Shown piece after piece: positions 1 to 8,972 of a stretch of DNA of 64,000 bases; position 1 is the first letter of the stretch, and the number at the start of each line of letters is the position of its first letter. The notes beneath the pieces were generated by a model. It was not told the origin of the DNA and did no database searches. It saw nothing but the letters and a program-made list of their open reading frames with translations. The stretch is from Hylemonella sp. UBA6679 (lineage in GTDB: Bacteria > Pseudomonadota > Gammaproteobacteria > Burkholderiales > Burkholderiaceae_C): positions 31,059-95,058 of the forward strand of contig DKJZ01000069.1 in the NCBI GenBank assembly GCA_002454975.1, in the 5' to 3' direction. Position numbers and translations under genes: made by a program.

Positions 1-30
1 GAGCGCTAAACAAGACCGTGGCCAGCCCAC

Positions 31-68
31 CAAAACAAAGGCCCGAAGCTACGGGGTAGCGCCGGGCC
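31..68 (-). terminator. rho-independent terminator after rpmF
   Basis: On the minus strand, just past the rpmF stop codon, GGCCCG (complement of 63-68) pairs with CGGGCC (40-45), and an inner GTAGC/GCTAC stem (48-52 with 56-60) extends the hairpin. It is followed by a T-rich run (complement of 31-39). This suggests that much rpmF transcription stops here rather than running into plsX, which usually follows rpmF in proteobacteria but lies outside the window. Confidence 0.6.
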
Positions 69-86
69 AGATGGGCTGAAGGTCAA

Positions 87-269
87 TTAAGCTTCAGATT
101 TGGTCTTGAGAACCTTGCGACCACGGTAAAAGCCTGTGGGGCTGATGTGGTGACGCAGGTGGGTTTCGCCGGTGGTGGGCTCCACAGCGATGCCAGGCAC
201 GTTGAGTGCGTTGTGCGAACGGTGCATGCCACGCTTGGAAGGAGATTTTTTGTTTTGCTGAACGGCCAT
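87..269 (-). CDS. rpmF: 50S ribosomal protein L32
   Basis: A 60-residue basic protein of the normal length for bacterial L32, a small protein of the large ribosomal subunit near the peptidyl-transferase region. It starts MAVQQNKKSPSKRGMHRSHN, the conserved L32 N-terminus, and ends in a lysine-rich tail. An AGGAGC ribosome-binding site lies about 6 bases before the ATG. In most beta- and gammaproteobacteria rpmF is preceded by yceD (DUF177) and followed by plsX-fabH; here the upstream neighbour on the same strand is a response regulator gene. A strong hairpin terminator lies directly downstream. Confidence 0.97.
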   Translation of the reverse strand: MAVQQNKKSPSKRGMHRSHNALNVPGIAVEPTTGETHLRHHISPTGFYRGRKVLKTKSEA

Positions 270-382
270 GATCGGCTCCTGAACGTTGGGGGTTATCAGC
301 CTCTACGGACAGACAACACAGGGTTTAGCGGGGGTGCTTGGCACCAAACCGCTCATTATAGCGCAAGGTACCGCGCCTTGGG

Positions 383-1483
383 CTATTCGTCTGAGAACTC
401 CACCGCGATGCGACGAAAGTCTTCCTCTACCTCGATGAAAGCGTCGTACACATCGGGGTCAAAGTGCGTGCCGCGCCCCTGGCGAATGATGGCCATGGCC
501 TCGTCATGGGTCATGGCGGCTTTGTACACCCGCTTGCTGATGAGTGCATCGTACACGTCGGCCAAAGCCATGAGGCGGGCCGACAAAGGAATGGCCTCGC
601 CCACCAACCCCTCGGGGTAGCCCGAGCCGTCCCACTTCTCTTGGTGATATAGGGCAATCTCTTTGGCGGGCTGCAAAAAGTCCAGCGACGCGCCGTGGGT
701 TTTTTCGGCACGGACAATGGCCTCGTAGCCGATGGTGGTGTGGGTCTTCATGACCTCAAACTCCTCGGGCGTGAGCTTACCGGGCTTGAGCAAAATATGG
801 TCGGGAATGCCCACCTTGCCAATGTCGTGCAAAGGCGCCGACTTGAACAGCAAGCGGATGTACCCGTCGTTGAGCTGCTGGCTGAACTTGGGGTTGCGTT
901 GCAACTGCTCAGCGAGCCGGCGCACATAGCGCTGGGTGCGCAATATGTGGTTGCCGGTTTCGTTGTCTCGCGTTTCAGCCAGTGAAGACATGGCCAAAAT
1001 CGTGACTTCTTGGCCCGCTACCAGTTCAGAGGTGCGGCGCTGAACCTCGGACTCTAAAAAGTCGTTCTTGTCGCGCAAAAAGTCGGACATGCGCTTCAAG
1101 CCCAGCTGGGCTTTGACGCGGGCCAACACCACCGGCACTTTGATGGGTTTGGGGATGTAGTCGACTGCTCCGCATTCAAAGCCGCGGGTTTCGTCCTCAG
1201 ACTCGGTCTTGGCGGTGAGAAAGATTACCGGGATGTCGCGCGTAGCGGGGTCTTGCTTAAGGCGGTCACACACCTCGTAGCCGTCCATCTCGGGCATCAT
1301 CACATCGAGCAAAATCAGGTCAGGCGGCGGGCTGCTGCGGGCAATTTCCAAAGCACGCACGCCGTTGTTGGCCACCTTGACCTTGCATACGCCTTTGAGC
1401 ACCGAGGTCATGAGCGACAGGTTGATCGGCGTGTCATCAACCACCAGCACGCTGGGTGTGAGAGGCAGGGTAGAAGTGCTCAT
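383..1483 (-). CDS. response regulator with HD-GYP c-di-GMP phosphodiesterase domain
   Basis: A 366-residue protein in the RpfG-like class. Residues ~11-125 form a receiver with the acidic pair D16/D17, phosphoacceptor D60 (LLDVMMP) and the conserved lysine near 112 (IPKPI). After a coiled linker, residues ~160-350 form an HD-GYP domain with the metal-binding HDIGK at 219-223 and DGSGYP at 285-290; the usual HHE before it reads HQE. Such proteins hydrolyse cyclic-di-GMP in the cytoplasm when phosphorylated, favouring motility over biofilm. No histidine kinase is adjacent; the closest in the window is the hybrid kinase at 19221-21914, whose last domain resembles this receiver. Family is secure, signal unknown. 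Confidence 0.92.
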   Translation of the reverse strand: MSTSTLPLTPSVLVVDDTPINLSLMTSVLKGVCKVKVANNGVRALEIARSSPPPDLILLDVMMPEMDGYEVCDRLKQDPATRDIPVIFLTAKTESEDETRGFECGAVDYIPKPIKVPVVLARVKAQLGLKRMSDFLRDKNDFLESEVQRRTSELVAGQEVTILAMSSLAETRDNETGNHILRTQRYVRRLAEQLQRNPKFSQQLNDGYIRLLFKSAPLHDIGKVGIPDHILLKPGKLTPEEFEVMKTHTTIGYEAIVRAEKTHGASLDFLQPAKEIALYHQEKWDGSGYPEGLVGEAIPLSARLMALADVYDALISKRVYKAAMTHDEAMAIIRQGRGTHFDPDVYDAFIEVEEDFRRIAVEFSDE

Positions 1484-1506
1484 GAAATAGACGGCAAAAG
1501 GCTGTT

Positions 1507-2835
1507 TTAGCCTATTGTGCGGGATACGCCAGCGGCTGAAGGCGGAAATAAACGGCTAGCCAGCACCTTATCAATGCGTCGCGCGTCCAAATCGACCACC
1601 TCAAAACGCCAACCCTGCCACTGCACATGCTCGCCCACTTGCGGCAGGCGCCCCGACATGCTCATGAGCAAGCCCGCCAGCGTGTTGTAGAGCCCGCGCT
1701 CTTCCTGAGGCAGGCTCTCTAGCCCCAAGCGGTTTTTGAGCTCATCCACAGGCATGAGCCCATCGAGCAGCCAGGAACCATCGGCGCGCTGGGTTGCCCA
1801 GGCATCCACCTGCGCCACGGGCCGCAGCTCACCGGTGATGGCCTGGAGCAAATCGCTGGGGGTCACCTGACCTTGCACCACGCCATACTCGTCCACCACC
1901 AACACCAAGCGGCCTGCTTTTTCGCGGAACTGTTCCAACAACTCCATGCCCGAGAGGGTTTCAGGCACAAACACCGCAGGCTTGAGGTGGGCCTCCAGCG
2001 TTTGCTGCTGACCAGACGCTTGTACATTGAGCACCAACAGTTGGGCCATGCTGATCACGCCTTGCACCTCGTCGAGCGAGCCGCGGCACACCGGGTACCA
2101 GGAATGCACCGTGTCGGCTTGGGTCACGCGCTGCAAGCTGGCCGCCACCGTGTCGCCCACCTCGAGCCAATCAAGATCGGCGCGCGGCACCATCACCGAA
2201 CTCAAAGGCCGGTCGTCCAGGCGAAACACGTTTTGCACCATTTGATGCTCATGCTGCTCGATCACACCGGCGTCCACGCCCTCCTCCAGGTTGTGGCGGA
2301 TTTCTTCGGCAGTCATGCTGCGGCTCACATGGCTGGGCAAACGCAGCAGTTTGAGCACGCCATGCGTGCACGCCGACAGCAGCTTCACAAAGGGCCGGGT
2401 GGCCAAAGCCAGGCCCTGCATGGGCCGCGACATCCAGCGCGCCACCTGTTCGGGGTACATCTGGCCGATGCGCTTGGGCACGAGTTCACCGAAAATGATG
2501 GTGGTGAAGGTGATGACCGCCACCACGATGGCTGTGGCGGTAACCTCTGATGGCCCCTCGTTCATGCCCAAACCCTGCAACAGGGCCGCAACGCCCTGGC
2601 TAAACGCCGCTTCGCCCACAATGCCGTTGAGCACGCCAATTGAAGTGATGCCCACCTGCACGGTGGATAAAAATTGGTTGGGGTGGTCCAGCAAATGCAG
2701 CGCGGCTTGCGCGCCCTTGTCGCCCTCCTCGGCCATGGCGCTAAGGCGGGACTTGCGGCTTGCAGCCAGGGCCAGCTCAGACATGGCAAAACCGCCATTG
2801 AGCAGGGTCAGCAGCACAATCAGTAGAAATTCCAT
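1507..2835 (-). CDS. CNNM/CBS-domain membrane protein (HlyC/CorC family)
   Basis: A 442-residue integral membrane protein. Residues 1-~190 are the CNNM (DUF21) domain, with a first hydrophobic helix right at the N-terminus (MEFLLIVLLTLLNGGFAMSE) and further helices near 60-85, 100-120 and 125-145. Residues ~200-330 hold two CBS motifs, and ~340-425 the CorC_HlyC transporter-associated domain. The family includes YtfL/YfjD and the CNNM Mg2+ transporters; the older label 'hemolysin' has little support. Likely role: divalent cation or polyamine homeostasis at the inner membrane. It is divergent from apaH, with only 21 bases between start codons, so the two promoters must overlap the coding starts. 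Confidence 0.9.
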   Translation of the reverse strand: MEFLLIVLLTLLNGGFAMSELALAASRKSRLSAMAEEGDKGAQAALHLLDHPNQFLSTVQVGITSIGVLNGIVGEAAFSQGVAALLQGLGMNEGPSEVTATAIVVAVITFTTIIFGELVPKRIGQMYPEQVARWMSRPMQGLALATRPFVKLLSACTHGVLKLLRLPSHVSRSMTAEEIRHNLEEGVDAGVIEQHEHQMVQNVFRLDDRPLSSVMVPRADLDWLEVGDTVAASLQRVTQADTVHSWYPVCRGSLDEVQGVISMAQLLVLNVQASGQQQTLEAHLKPAVFVPETLSGMELLEQFREKAGRLVLVVDEYGVVQGQVTPSDLLQAITGELRPVAQVDAWATQRADGSWLLDGLMPVDELKNRLGLESLPQEERGLYNTLAGLLMSMSGRLPQVGEHVQWQGWRFEVVDLDARRIDKVLASRLFPPSAAGVSRTIG

Positions 2836-2856
2836 GAATCCAAGGTCTTATTCACC

Positions 2857-3726
2857 ATGTCACTTTACTTGATCGGCGATGTCCAAGGCTGCGACCAGGC
2901 TTTGGGGCGCCTCTTGCAGACTTTGGATTTTTCGCCCAGCCGCGACACGCTCTATCTGCTGGGCGACTTGGTGAACCGCGGCCCAGCTTCGGCAGCAGTG
3001 CTGCGCCGCCTGATGGGCTACGGCCAGTCGGCGCGCTGTTTGCTGGGCAACCATGACCTGCACCTGCTGGCCGTCGCGCACGGCATACGCCAGGCCCACC
3101 GCAGCGACACCATTGCCGATGTGCTTGCGGCCCAAGACAAACACGCCATGCTCGATTGGCTGCGCCAGCAACCACTTGCCATGCTGGAAAACTTTGAACA
3201 GCAAGACACCTTGATGGTGCACGCCGGCGTGTTGCCAAGCTGGACTGCCCAGCAAACGCTGGCCTTGGCTCGTGAGGTTCAAGCCTGTTTGAAAGGGCCC
3301 GAGCTGCCTGAGTTTTTGCGCCACATGTACGGCAACACACCCGTGGCGTGGTCAGACCAACTGCAAGGCGCGGACCGGCTGCGGGTGGTGGTCAACGCGC
3401 TTACACGTCTGCGCTTTTGCAATGCGGCAGGCGAGATGGAATTTGCTAGCAAAGAGGGGGCAGCGGGTGCGCCTGCTGGCTTCATGCCCTGGTTTGAGGT
3501 GCCCAACCGCCAAACCGCCCACATCACCGTGGCTTTCGGCCATTGGTCGACCTTGGGCTGGCTTAAGCGCGCCGATGTGCTGGCTTTAGACCAGGGTTGT
3601 GTGTGGGGGGGCTGCCTGAGTGCCGTCCAGGTCCAGCCAGGTTGGGGGCGCAGCGTGCCCGCGCTCATTGAGGTGGCCTGCGAGGCTGCGCAGCAGCCTG
3701 GCAGTCATCAGCGCGAAGGTAATTAG
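2857..3726 (+). CDS. apaH: symmetrical bis(5'-nucleosyl)-tetraphosphatase
   Basis: A 289-residue metallophosphatase that cleaves Ap4A into two ADP. The calcineurin-like metal-binding motifs appear in order: GDVQGC at 7-12, GDLVNRGP near 37-44, GNHD near 65-68, and a C-terminal GHW motif. Length matches E. coli ApaH (about 280). It also converts Np4-capped RNA 5' ends in E. coli (known for the family). It stands alone between a divergent CBS protein and a convergent rhlE, not in the ksgA-apaG-apaH operon of enterobacteria. Confidence 0.96.
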   Translation: MSLYLIGDVQGCDQALGRLLQTLDFSPSRDTLYLLGDLVNRGPASAAVLRRLMGYGQSARCLLGNHDLHLLAVAHGIRQAHRSDTIADVLAAQDKHAMLDWLRQQPLAMLENFEQQDTLMVHAGVLPSWTAQQTLALAREVQACLKGPELPEFLRHMYGNTPVAWSDQLQGADRLRVVVNALTRLRFCNAAGEMEFASKEGAAGAPAGFMPWFEVPNRQTAHITVAFGHWSTLGWLKRADVLALDQGCVWGGCLSAVQVQPGWGRSVPALIEVACEAAQQPGSHQREGN

Positions 3727-3764
3727 CGCAGAGCTAAGCAGTGCGTCTAAGGCACGCGTGGTTG

Positions 3765-5198
3765 TTAGCCAGCTTTGCTAAAGAGCGCTGCAACTTTGCG
3801 TTTGGTTTTGATGTTGGCTGAAATACGGCTGGCCGCTGGCTTGGCCGTGCCTTCCCAAGCGGGCGCAACTTCAGCGGCTGGGGCTTCATAAGGCTTGTCA
3901 AAAAACGGGTCGCGTGAGACCGGTGCTGTGCGGGCGTAGTCGCGCGAGAACGGTTTGTCGCGGCGCGGCGCGTCTTGCTCGTACATGCGGTGACCGTCGT
4001 TGAATCGTCCCTGGCGGCGGATGTCCGGGCGGTCTTGCGAGAACTCAATGGCTTCGAGCTCGATCTTGGTTTTGATCAGCTTTTCAATGTCTGAAACCAA
4101 GCGCGCGTCTTTGGCTGAGGCAAAGCTCACCGCCAAACCAGAAGCGCCTGCGCGGCCAGTGCGGCCAATGCGGTGCACATAGTCTTCGGCGTTGAAAGGG
4201 ATGTCGATGTTGAAGACCGCAGGCACGTCTTTGATGTCAAGGCCGCGCGCAGCCACATCGGTACACACCAGCAAATCCACCTCGCCTTTTTTGAAGGCAT
4301 CCAGCGCTTTCAAGCGCTCGTCTTGGCTCTTGTCGCCGTGCAGGGCTGCGGTTTTCAGGCCATCGCGCTCCAAGGCGCGGGCCAAGCGGGCGCAACCGAG
4401 TTTGCTGTTCACAAACACAAAGGCTTGCTTCATGTCGCGGTCTTTGAGGATCTGCAACAGCGCGCGGCGCTTGTCGTCTTCGGCCACGCTGTAGAAATGC
4501 TGCTCAACGGTTGCAGCGGTGGCATTGGAGCGGGCCACCTCGATGGTGACTGGGTTTTGCAAGTAGCTGCTCGCCAGACGCTTGATCTCGGGCGAAAACG
4601 TGGCCGAGAACAAGAGCGTTGTGCGCTGCTTGGGCAGGTAACTCAGAATACGCTGCAAGTCGGGCAAAAAGCCGATGTCGAGCATGCGGTCGGCTTCATC
4701 GAGCACCACGTACTCCACTTGGTTGAGCACCGCGGTTTTGGCTTCGATGTGGTCAAGCAAACGCCCAGGTGTGGCCACCAACACCTCAACGCCCGCTTTC
4801 AATTCAGCGGTTTGGGGCTTCATGTCCATGCCGCCAAACACCACCGCACTGCGCAGGTGTGTGTATTTGGCATACAGCTTGACTTGCTGGGCGACCTGGT
4901 CGGCCAACTCACGCGTGGGCAACAGCACCAAGGCACGCACAGGGTGACGTGCTGGCGAGGTTGAGGCGTTTTCGTGCTTGAGCAAGCGCTGCAGCAAAGG
5001 CAACGAAAACGCGGCGGTTTTACCCGTGCCGGTTTGGGCTGCGCCCATCACGTCACGCCCCTGGAGCACCACAGGAATGGCCTGCGCCTGAATCGGTGTC
5101 ATGGAGGCATACCCCATCTCAGCCACGGCGCGCGACAAAGGCTCTGCCAGCTGGAGTTGGGAAAATGCAGCCACGTCGGCTTCAGGGGATGTGCTCAT
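3765..5198 (-). CDS. rhlE: DEAD-box ATP-dependent RNA helicase RhlE
   Basis: A 477-residue DEAD-box helicase. All motifs are visible: Q-motif (MTPIQAQAIP) near residue 33, Walker A AQTGTGKT near 55, DEAD in VVLDEADRML near 170, SAT near 200, and HRIGRTGRAG near 345. The ~100-residue C-terminal tail is basic and low in complexity, as in RhlE proteins, which remodel structured RNA during ribosome assembly and decay. The start is the ATG at 5198; 125 bases separate it from the divergent OmpA-like gene and must carry both promoters. Confidence 0.93.
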   Translation of the reverse strand: MSTSPEADVAAFSQLQLAEPLSRAVAEMGYASMTPIQAQAIPVVLQGRDVMGAAQTGTGKTAAFSLPLLQRLLKHENASTSPARHPVRALVLLPTRELADQVAQQVKLYAKYTHLRSAVVFGGMDMKPQTAELKAGVEVLVATPGRLLDHIEAKTAVLNQVEYVVLDEADRMLDIGFLPDLQRILSYLPKQRTTLLFSATFSPEIKRLASSYLQNPVTIEVARSNATAATVEQHFYSVAEDDKRRALLQILKDRDMKQAFVFVNSKLGCARLARALERDGLKTAALHGDKSQDERLKALDAFKKGEVDLLVCTDVAARGLDIKDVPAVFNIDIPFNAEDYVHRIGRTGRAGASGLAVSFASAKDARLVSDIEKLIKTKIELEAIEFSQDRPDIRRQGRFNDGHRMYEQDAPRRDKPFSRDYARTAPVSRDPFFDKPYEAPAAEVAPAWEGTAKPAASRISANIKTKRKVAALFSKAG

Positions 5199-5323
5199 GT
5201 AGGGGGTAGCCTTTCGGGCTGGGTTGTGAATAACCCCACATTATCGTCGATGAAAGAAATTCGAGGGGAATGGGCTGTTGCTGCGGCGCAAATGGTGTTT
5301 GATCGGTTTGTGCCGATAATTAA

Positions 5324-5983
5324 ATGATGAAAATAATCAACACCCTTCTGCTTCCTGCGCACCCTGTGGCCACACGCGCCGTCCTTGTGACAGGGGCTGT
5401 GCTCATGGCGCTGTCGTTGGGTTCAACTGGCTTGCGCGCGCAAACAGCCACACCCTCAGCCCAAGAGATGATTGACAAACTCAAGGCCCAGCCTGAGCCT
5501 GAAGCCGGCGCCGCCCCGGCCAGCAACGTCCCGCCCTTGCGCACGCGGGGCCTGCGCAACCTGTCGGTGAAGGCTGCCAAGACACCCGAAGGCGAAGCTG
5601 CTGTGGCGGCCGCGCAAGAGGGCGCATCCAGCGAGCCTGCGCCACGCCCCTCTTTGTCTTTGTTGATCCAGTTCGATTTCAACTCCGCCAAGATCCGCGC
5701 AGAAAGCCAGCCCGCTTTGCAAAACTTGGCCACGGCCTTGCAGTCCAAAGAATTGGCCGAGGCTAATTTCGCCGTCGAAGGCCACACCGACGCCAAAGGC
5801 TCGAACGACTACAACCTCAAGCTGAGCCAAAGTCGCGCCGATGCGGTACAAAAATTCTTGGCCGCGCAAGGTGTTCCAAGTAACCGCTTGGTGACAGCCG
5901 GTAAGGGTGCGACCGAACTGGCCAACCCAGCCGACCCGCTGGCGGCTGAAAACCGCCGTGTTCGCATCGTCAATTTGCAGTGA
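5324..5983 (+). CDS. OmpA-family peptidoglycan-associated protein
   Basis: A 219-residue exported protein. Residues 1-~38 look like a signal peptide (hydrophobic ALSLG core, cleavage near LRAQT). The middle (40-105) is rich in Ala, Pro and Glu and probably spans the periplasm. The C-terminal OmpA domain (~107-217) has FDFNSAKI, the peptidoglycan-contact EGHTDAKGS and a final ENRRVRIV. Such domains bind meso-diaminopimelate in peptidoglycan. Its stop codon lies 17 bases before the preferred ATG of the CHAT gene, so the two are almost certainly one operon. Confidence 0.85.
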   Translation: MMKIINTLLLPAHPVATRAVLVTGAVLMALSLGSTGLRAQTATPSAQEMIDKLKAQPEPEAGAAPASNVPPLRTRGLRNLSVKAAKTPEGEAAVAAAQEGASSEPAPRPSLSLLIQFDFNSAKIRAESQPALQNLATALQSKELAEANFAVEGHTDAKGSNDYNLKLSQSRADAVQKFLAAQGVPSNRLVTAGKGATELANPADPLAAENRRVRIVNLQ

Positions 5984-6000
5984 TTTTGGGTGAGCCAGCC

Positions 6001-8970
6001 ATGAGCATCATCAAGCGTATGTTGGCCAGCACCTTCTTGGTGCTGGGGGTGTCTTTGGCCTGTCCGCTGGCGCTGGCACAAGACGATGAGGGGCAGCGCC
6101 TGCAATTGCCCGCCGATGAGGTGGCGCGCCTGCGCGTCATCATTGACACCCCCATCGACCCCAACGCCCTCAAAGAGCGCAAGGTTGAGCTCTATCGTCT
6201 GAAAGAATCGGCCGCCTGGAAGCTGGGCGACATGAAACTGCGCGAACAGTTCTTGCGCGAATTCGCTGAACTCGGCGACGACGGCAAGTGGACACTGCGT
6301 GACTTTTTAGCGGGCACTGAAAAACGCGACGAGGCCTACACCATCGGTCTGGACCTGATCGAGCGCATCAAATGGCCGCCATCGGCTGTTCGCATCCGCA
6401 CCAGCATGGCGCTCAACTACATCGACGACAGCCGGCTCAAAGAGGCCAACACGCTGCTCACCGAGGCCGACAACATCATCAAAAACGAGTGGTCGCGCAT
6501 GTCACGCGCAGGCACCAACGCGTATTGGATGGTGCGCGCAGAGATGGAGTTCAACAACGTCAAAGCGCGCTACCTGATGCGCACGGGCAAATGGTACGAA
6601 GGCATTCAAACCTCCAAATTTGCCGTCAGCAAAGGCAAAGACCTGCTGGGCCAAGAAGGCATGATCGACCAGCGCCAACGCACCTACGGCCGCTCGGGTT
6701 ACATGTTCACCATGCAAGAGCTGGCCACCCACCAAATGGTGGCTGGTTTGTATGCGGATGCCGACTGGACCCTGCGTGAGGCTTACCGCCTCTACAAGCA
6801 GCTGGGCCTGAGCGAAAACCAAATGTTTGGCCTCTACACCCGCTTTGCCGATTTGCGCAACGCCACCGGCCAGTTCAAAGAGGCCGAGCCGTATGCCCAG
6901 CGCAGCGAGAAGCTGGTGCTCAGCCAGGGCTACCAAAAGGGCGCCCCCAACTGGCTGTGGGCCATGTTGCGCACCAATGTGTCCATGCTCGGCCAGGAAC
7001 GCTGGCAAGACGCGCTGGCCAACTTTGACGACATCGACCAAGCCACCAAAGAGCACAAGCGCATCTCCAACATCGCCAGGCAGGTTCACATCCGTTCTGT
7101 GGTGTATTTGAAAACCGGCAGGTACGCCGAAGCGCTCAAGCTCATGGACGGCAACCTAAAGTGGCATCTCGCCAACTACGGCGAGAGCCATTACTTCACC
7201 TCGTTTTCACGCGGTGTGTATGCCGTGGCCTTGTTCAAAAATGGGCAGGCCAGCGCTGCGCGCGGCCAGTTCGACCTGGCCATGCGCAACATCACCGCGC
7301 CTGCGGCCTTGACGGGTGAGTTCGCAGAAGACGCGGTGCGCAAAAAAATCAAACGCTTCATCTTTGAGAACTACATGCAACTGCTGGCCATGTCAGCCGC
7401 CAACAACCCACAAGACGCCGAGTTGCTGTTTGAATTGGCCGACTACCTCAACACCTCAAGCGTGCAGCAGGCCTTGTCAGACGCCGCCATCCGCTCGGGT
7501 GCCAGCACACCTGGTTTGGCCAACATCATTCGCCAAGAGCAAGACGCGAAGAACGAAGTCTCAAGCCTGACCAACTACATCACCGCGCAGGGCTCCGAAG
7601 GTGAAAAAACCCGTAACGCCCAAGTGGTGACACAAATGCGTGATCGCCTCAAAGAGCTTGAAGCGCAGCGCAAGGTTTTTAAAGCCACCATCCAAAAAGA
7701 TTTCCCCGATTACTTCCAACTGCTGCAGCCCAAAGCCCCCAGCCACAAAGACATCGCCCAGCAACTCAAGCCCGATGAAATGTTTGTGGCCGTCATCCCC
7801 CTCGAAGAGCAAACCTATGTGTGGGCCATCACAAGTGACGGCAACATCCGCTTTCACCGCTGGGACAAGGGCGAACAACACATCAACACCCTGGTCGACA
7901 AGCTGCGCAAAACCCTCGATGTGGCAGAGCTCGGCGCACGCGCGCCCACCTTTGACTACGCAGCTTCGCACCAAATTTACCAAGGCTTGCTCGCACCTTT
8001 TGAGGCCAGTTTGAATGGCAAATCGCATGTGATCATGGCCACCTCTGGCCCCCTGGCAAAAATGCCTTTTGCGGTGCTCACACGCAAACCTTATGCCGGC
8101 AAAGACCCGGGCCAAGCCCCCTGGTTGATATTGGACACAGCCATCAGCCATGTGCCCACGGCCAGCGGCTGGCTCGCGCTCAAGCGCCAAGCCAAGCAAG
8201 CCTCGGGCAGCCAAGCGCTGTTGGCCTGGGGCGACCCGGTGTTTGACAACAAATCGCAAAAAGTGGCCTCGGCCGAACAAGGGAACGTACGCGCAGGCAG
8301 TGGTTTGCGCTCGGCCCTGCAAACGGGCATTGAGCAGGCAGACGCCAGCAGCTTTCTGAATTACGGGAAATTGCCACCCCTGCCTGAGACGCGCGACGAG
8401 GTGCTGCAGCTGGCGAAAATTCTGGGCGCCAACCCTGCGCAAGACCTGCTGCTGGGCAGCGAGGCCACGCGCGCGTCGGTTCTTAAAAGCAACAGCTCAG
8501 GCCAGCTGAGCAAAAAACAAGTGGTGGTGTTTGCCACCCACGGCCTGCTGGCCGGGGACCTGCCCAACCTCAACCAACCCGCCTTGGCGCTGGCGGCCAC
8601 TGCCAATACCAACGAGTCGCCGCTGCTCACACTTGAAGACGTGCTGTCTTTGAAAATGAACGCCGACTGGGTGGTGCTCTCAGCATGCAACACCGCTGGG
8701 GCAGATGGCCGTGCTGAAGAGGCGCTGAGCGGCTTGGCGCGCGGCTTCTTTTACGCAGGCAGCCGCAGCCTGCTGGTAACGCACTGGTCGGTGGAGAGTG
8801 AGAGTGCCACCCTGCTCACCACCCAAACCTTTGCCGCCTACAAAGCCGACCCGGCCCTGCGCCGGGCTGAAGCACTGCGTCGCGCCATGCTGGCCACCAT
8901 GAAAGACGAGCGCTACAAACACCCCGCTTATTGGTCGCCTTACGCTTTGGTGGGTGAAGGCGGGCGCTGA
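6001..8970 (+). CDS. exported TPR-CHAT domain protein (caspase-like fold)
   Basis: A 989-residue protein counted from the ATG at 6001; a GTG at 5980 in the same frame would add 7 residues before the signal peptide. Residues 1-~27 form a Sec signal peptide (hydrophobic STFLVLGVSLACPLALAQ). Residues ~30-500 are helical with TPR-like repeats, followed by a coiled segment (~510-570). The C-terminal ~330 residues are a CHAT domain: catalytic His847 in FATHG and Cys896 in LSACNTAG, followed by GLARGF and the THWSV strand. CHAT proteins are clan-CD peptidases related to separase and caspases. The periplasmic location and coupling to an OmpA-like partner suggest an envelope function; substrate and activating signal are unknown. 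Confidence 0.85.
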   Translation: MSIIKRMLASTFLVLGVSLACPLALAQDDEGQRLQLPADEVARLRVIIDTPIDPNALKERKVELYRLKESAAWKLGDMKLREQFLREFAELGDDGKWTLRDFLAGTEKRDEAYTIGLDLIERIKWPPSAVRIRTSMALNYIDDSRLKEANTLLTEADNIIKNEWSRMSRAGTNAYWMVRAEMEFNNVKARYLMRTGKWYEGIQTSKFAVSKGKDLLGQEGMIDQRQRTYGRSGYMFTMQELATHQMVAGLYADADWTLREAYRLYKQLGLSENQMFGLYTRFADLRNATGQFKEAEPYAQRSEKLVLSQGYQKGAPNWLWAMLRTNVSMLGQERWQDALANFDDIDQATKEHKRISNIARQVHIRSVVYLKTGRYAEALKLMDGNLKWHLANYGESHYFTSFSRGVYAVALFKNGQASAARGQFDLAMRNITAPAALTGEFAEDAVRKKIKRFIFENYMQLLAMSAANNPQDAELLFELADYLNTSSVQQALSDAAIRSGASTPGLANIIRQEQDAKNEVSSLTNYITAQGSEGEKTRNAQVVTQMRDRLKELEAQRKVFKATIQKDFPDYFQLLQPKAPSHKDIAQQLKPDEMFVAVIPLEEQTYVWAITSDGNIRFHRWDKGEQHINTLVDKLRKTLDVAELGARAPTFDYAASHQIYQGLLAPFEASLNGKSHVIMATSGPLAKMPFAVLTRKPYAGKDPGQAPWLILDTAISHVPTASGWLALKRQAKQASGSQALLAWGDPVFDNKSQKVASAEQGNVRAGSGLRSALQTGIEQADASSFLNYGKLPPLPETRDEVLQLAKILGANPAQDLLLGSEATRASVLKSNSSGQLSKKQVVVFATHGLLAGDLPNLNQPALALAATANTNESPLLTLEDVLSLKMNADWVVLSACNTAGADGRAEEALSGLARGFFYAGSRSLLVTHWSVESESATLLTTQTFAAYKADPALRRAEALRRAMLATMKDERYKHPAYWSPYALVGEGGR

Positions 8971-8972
8971 CC

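Noticed and set aside
4173..4964. 263-codon ORF opposite rhlE
   Set aside because: Shadow of a strongly conserved helicase gene; composition typical of antisense frames.
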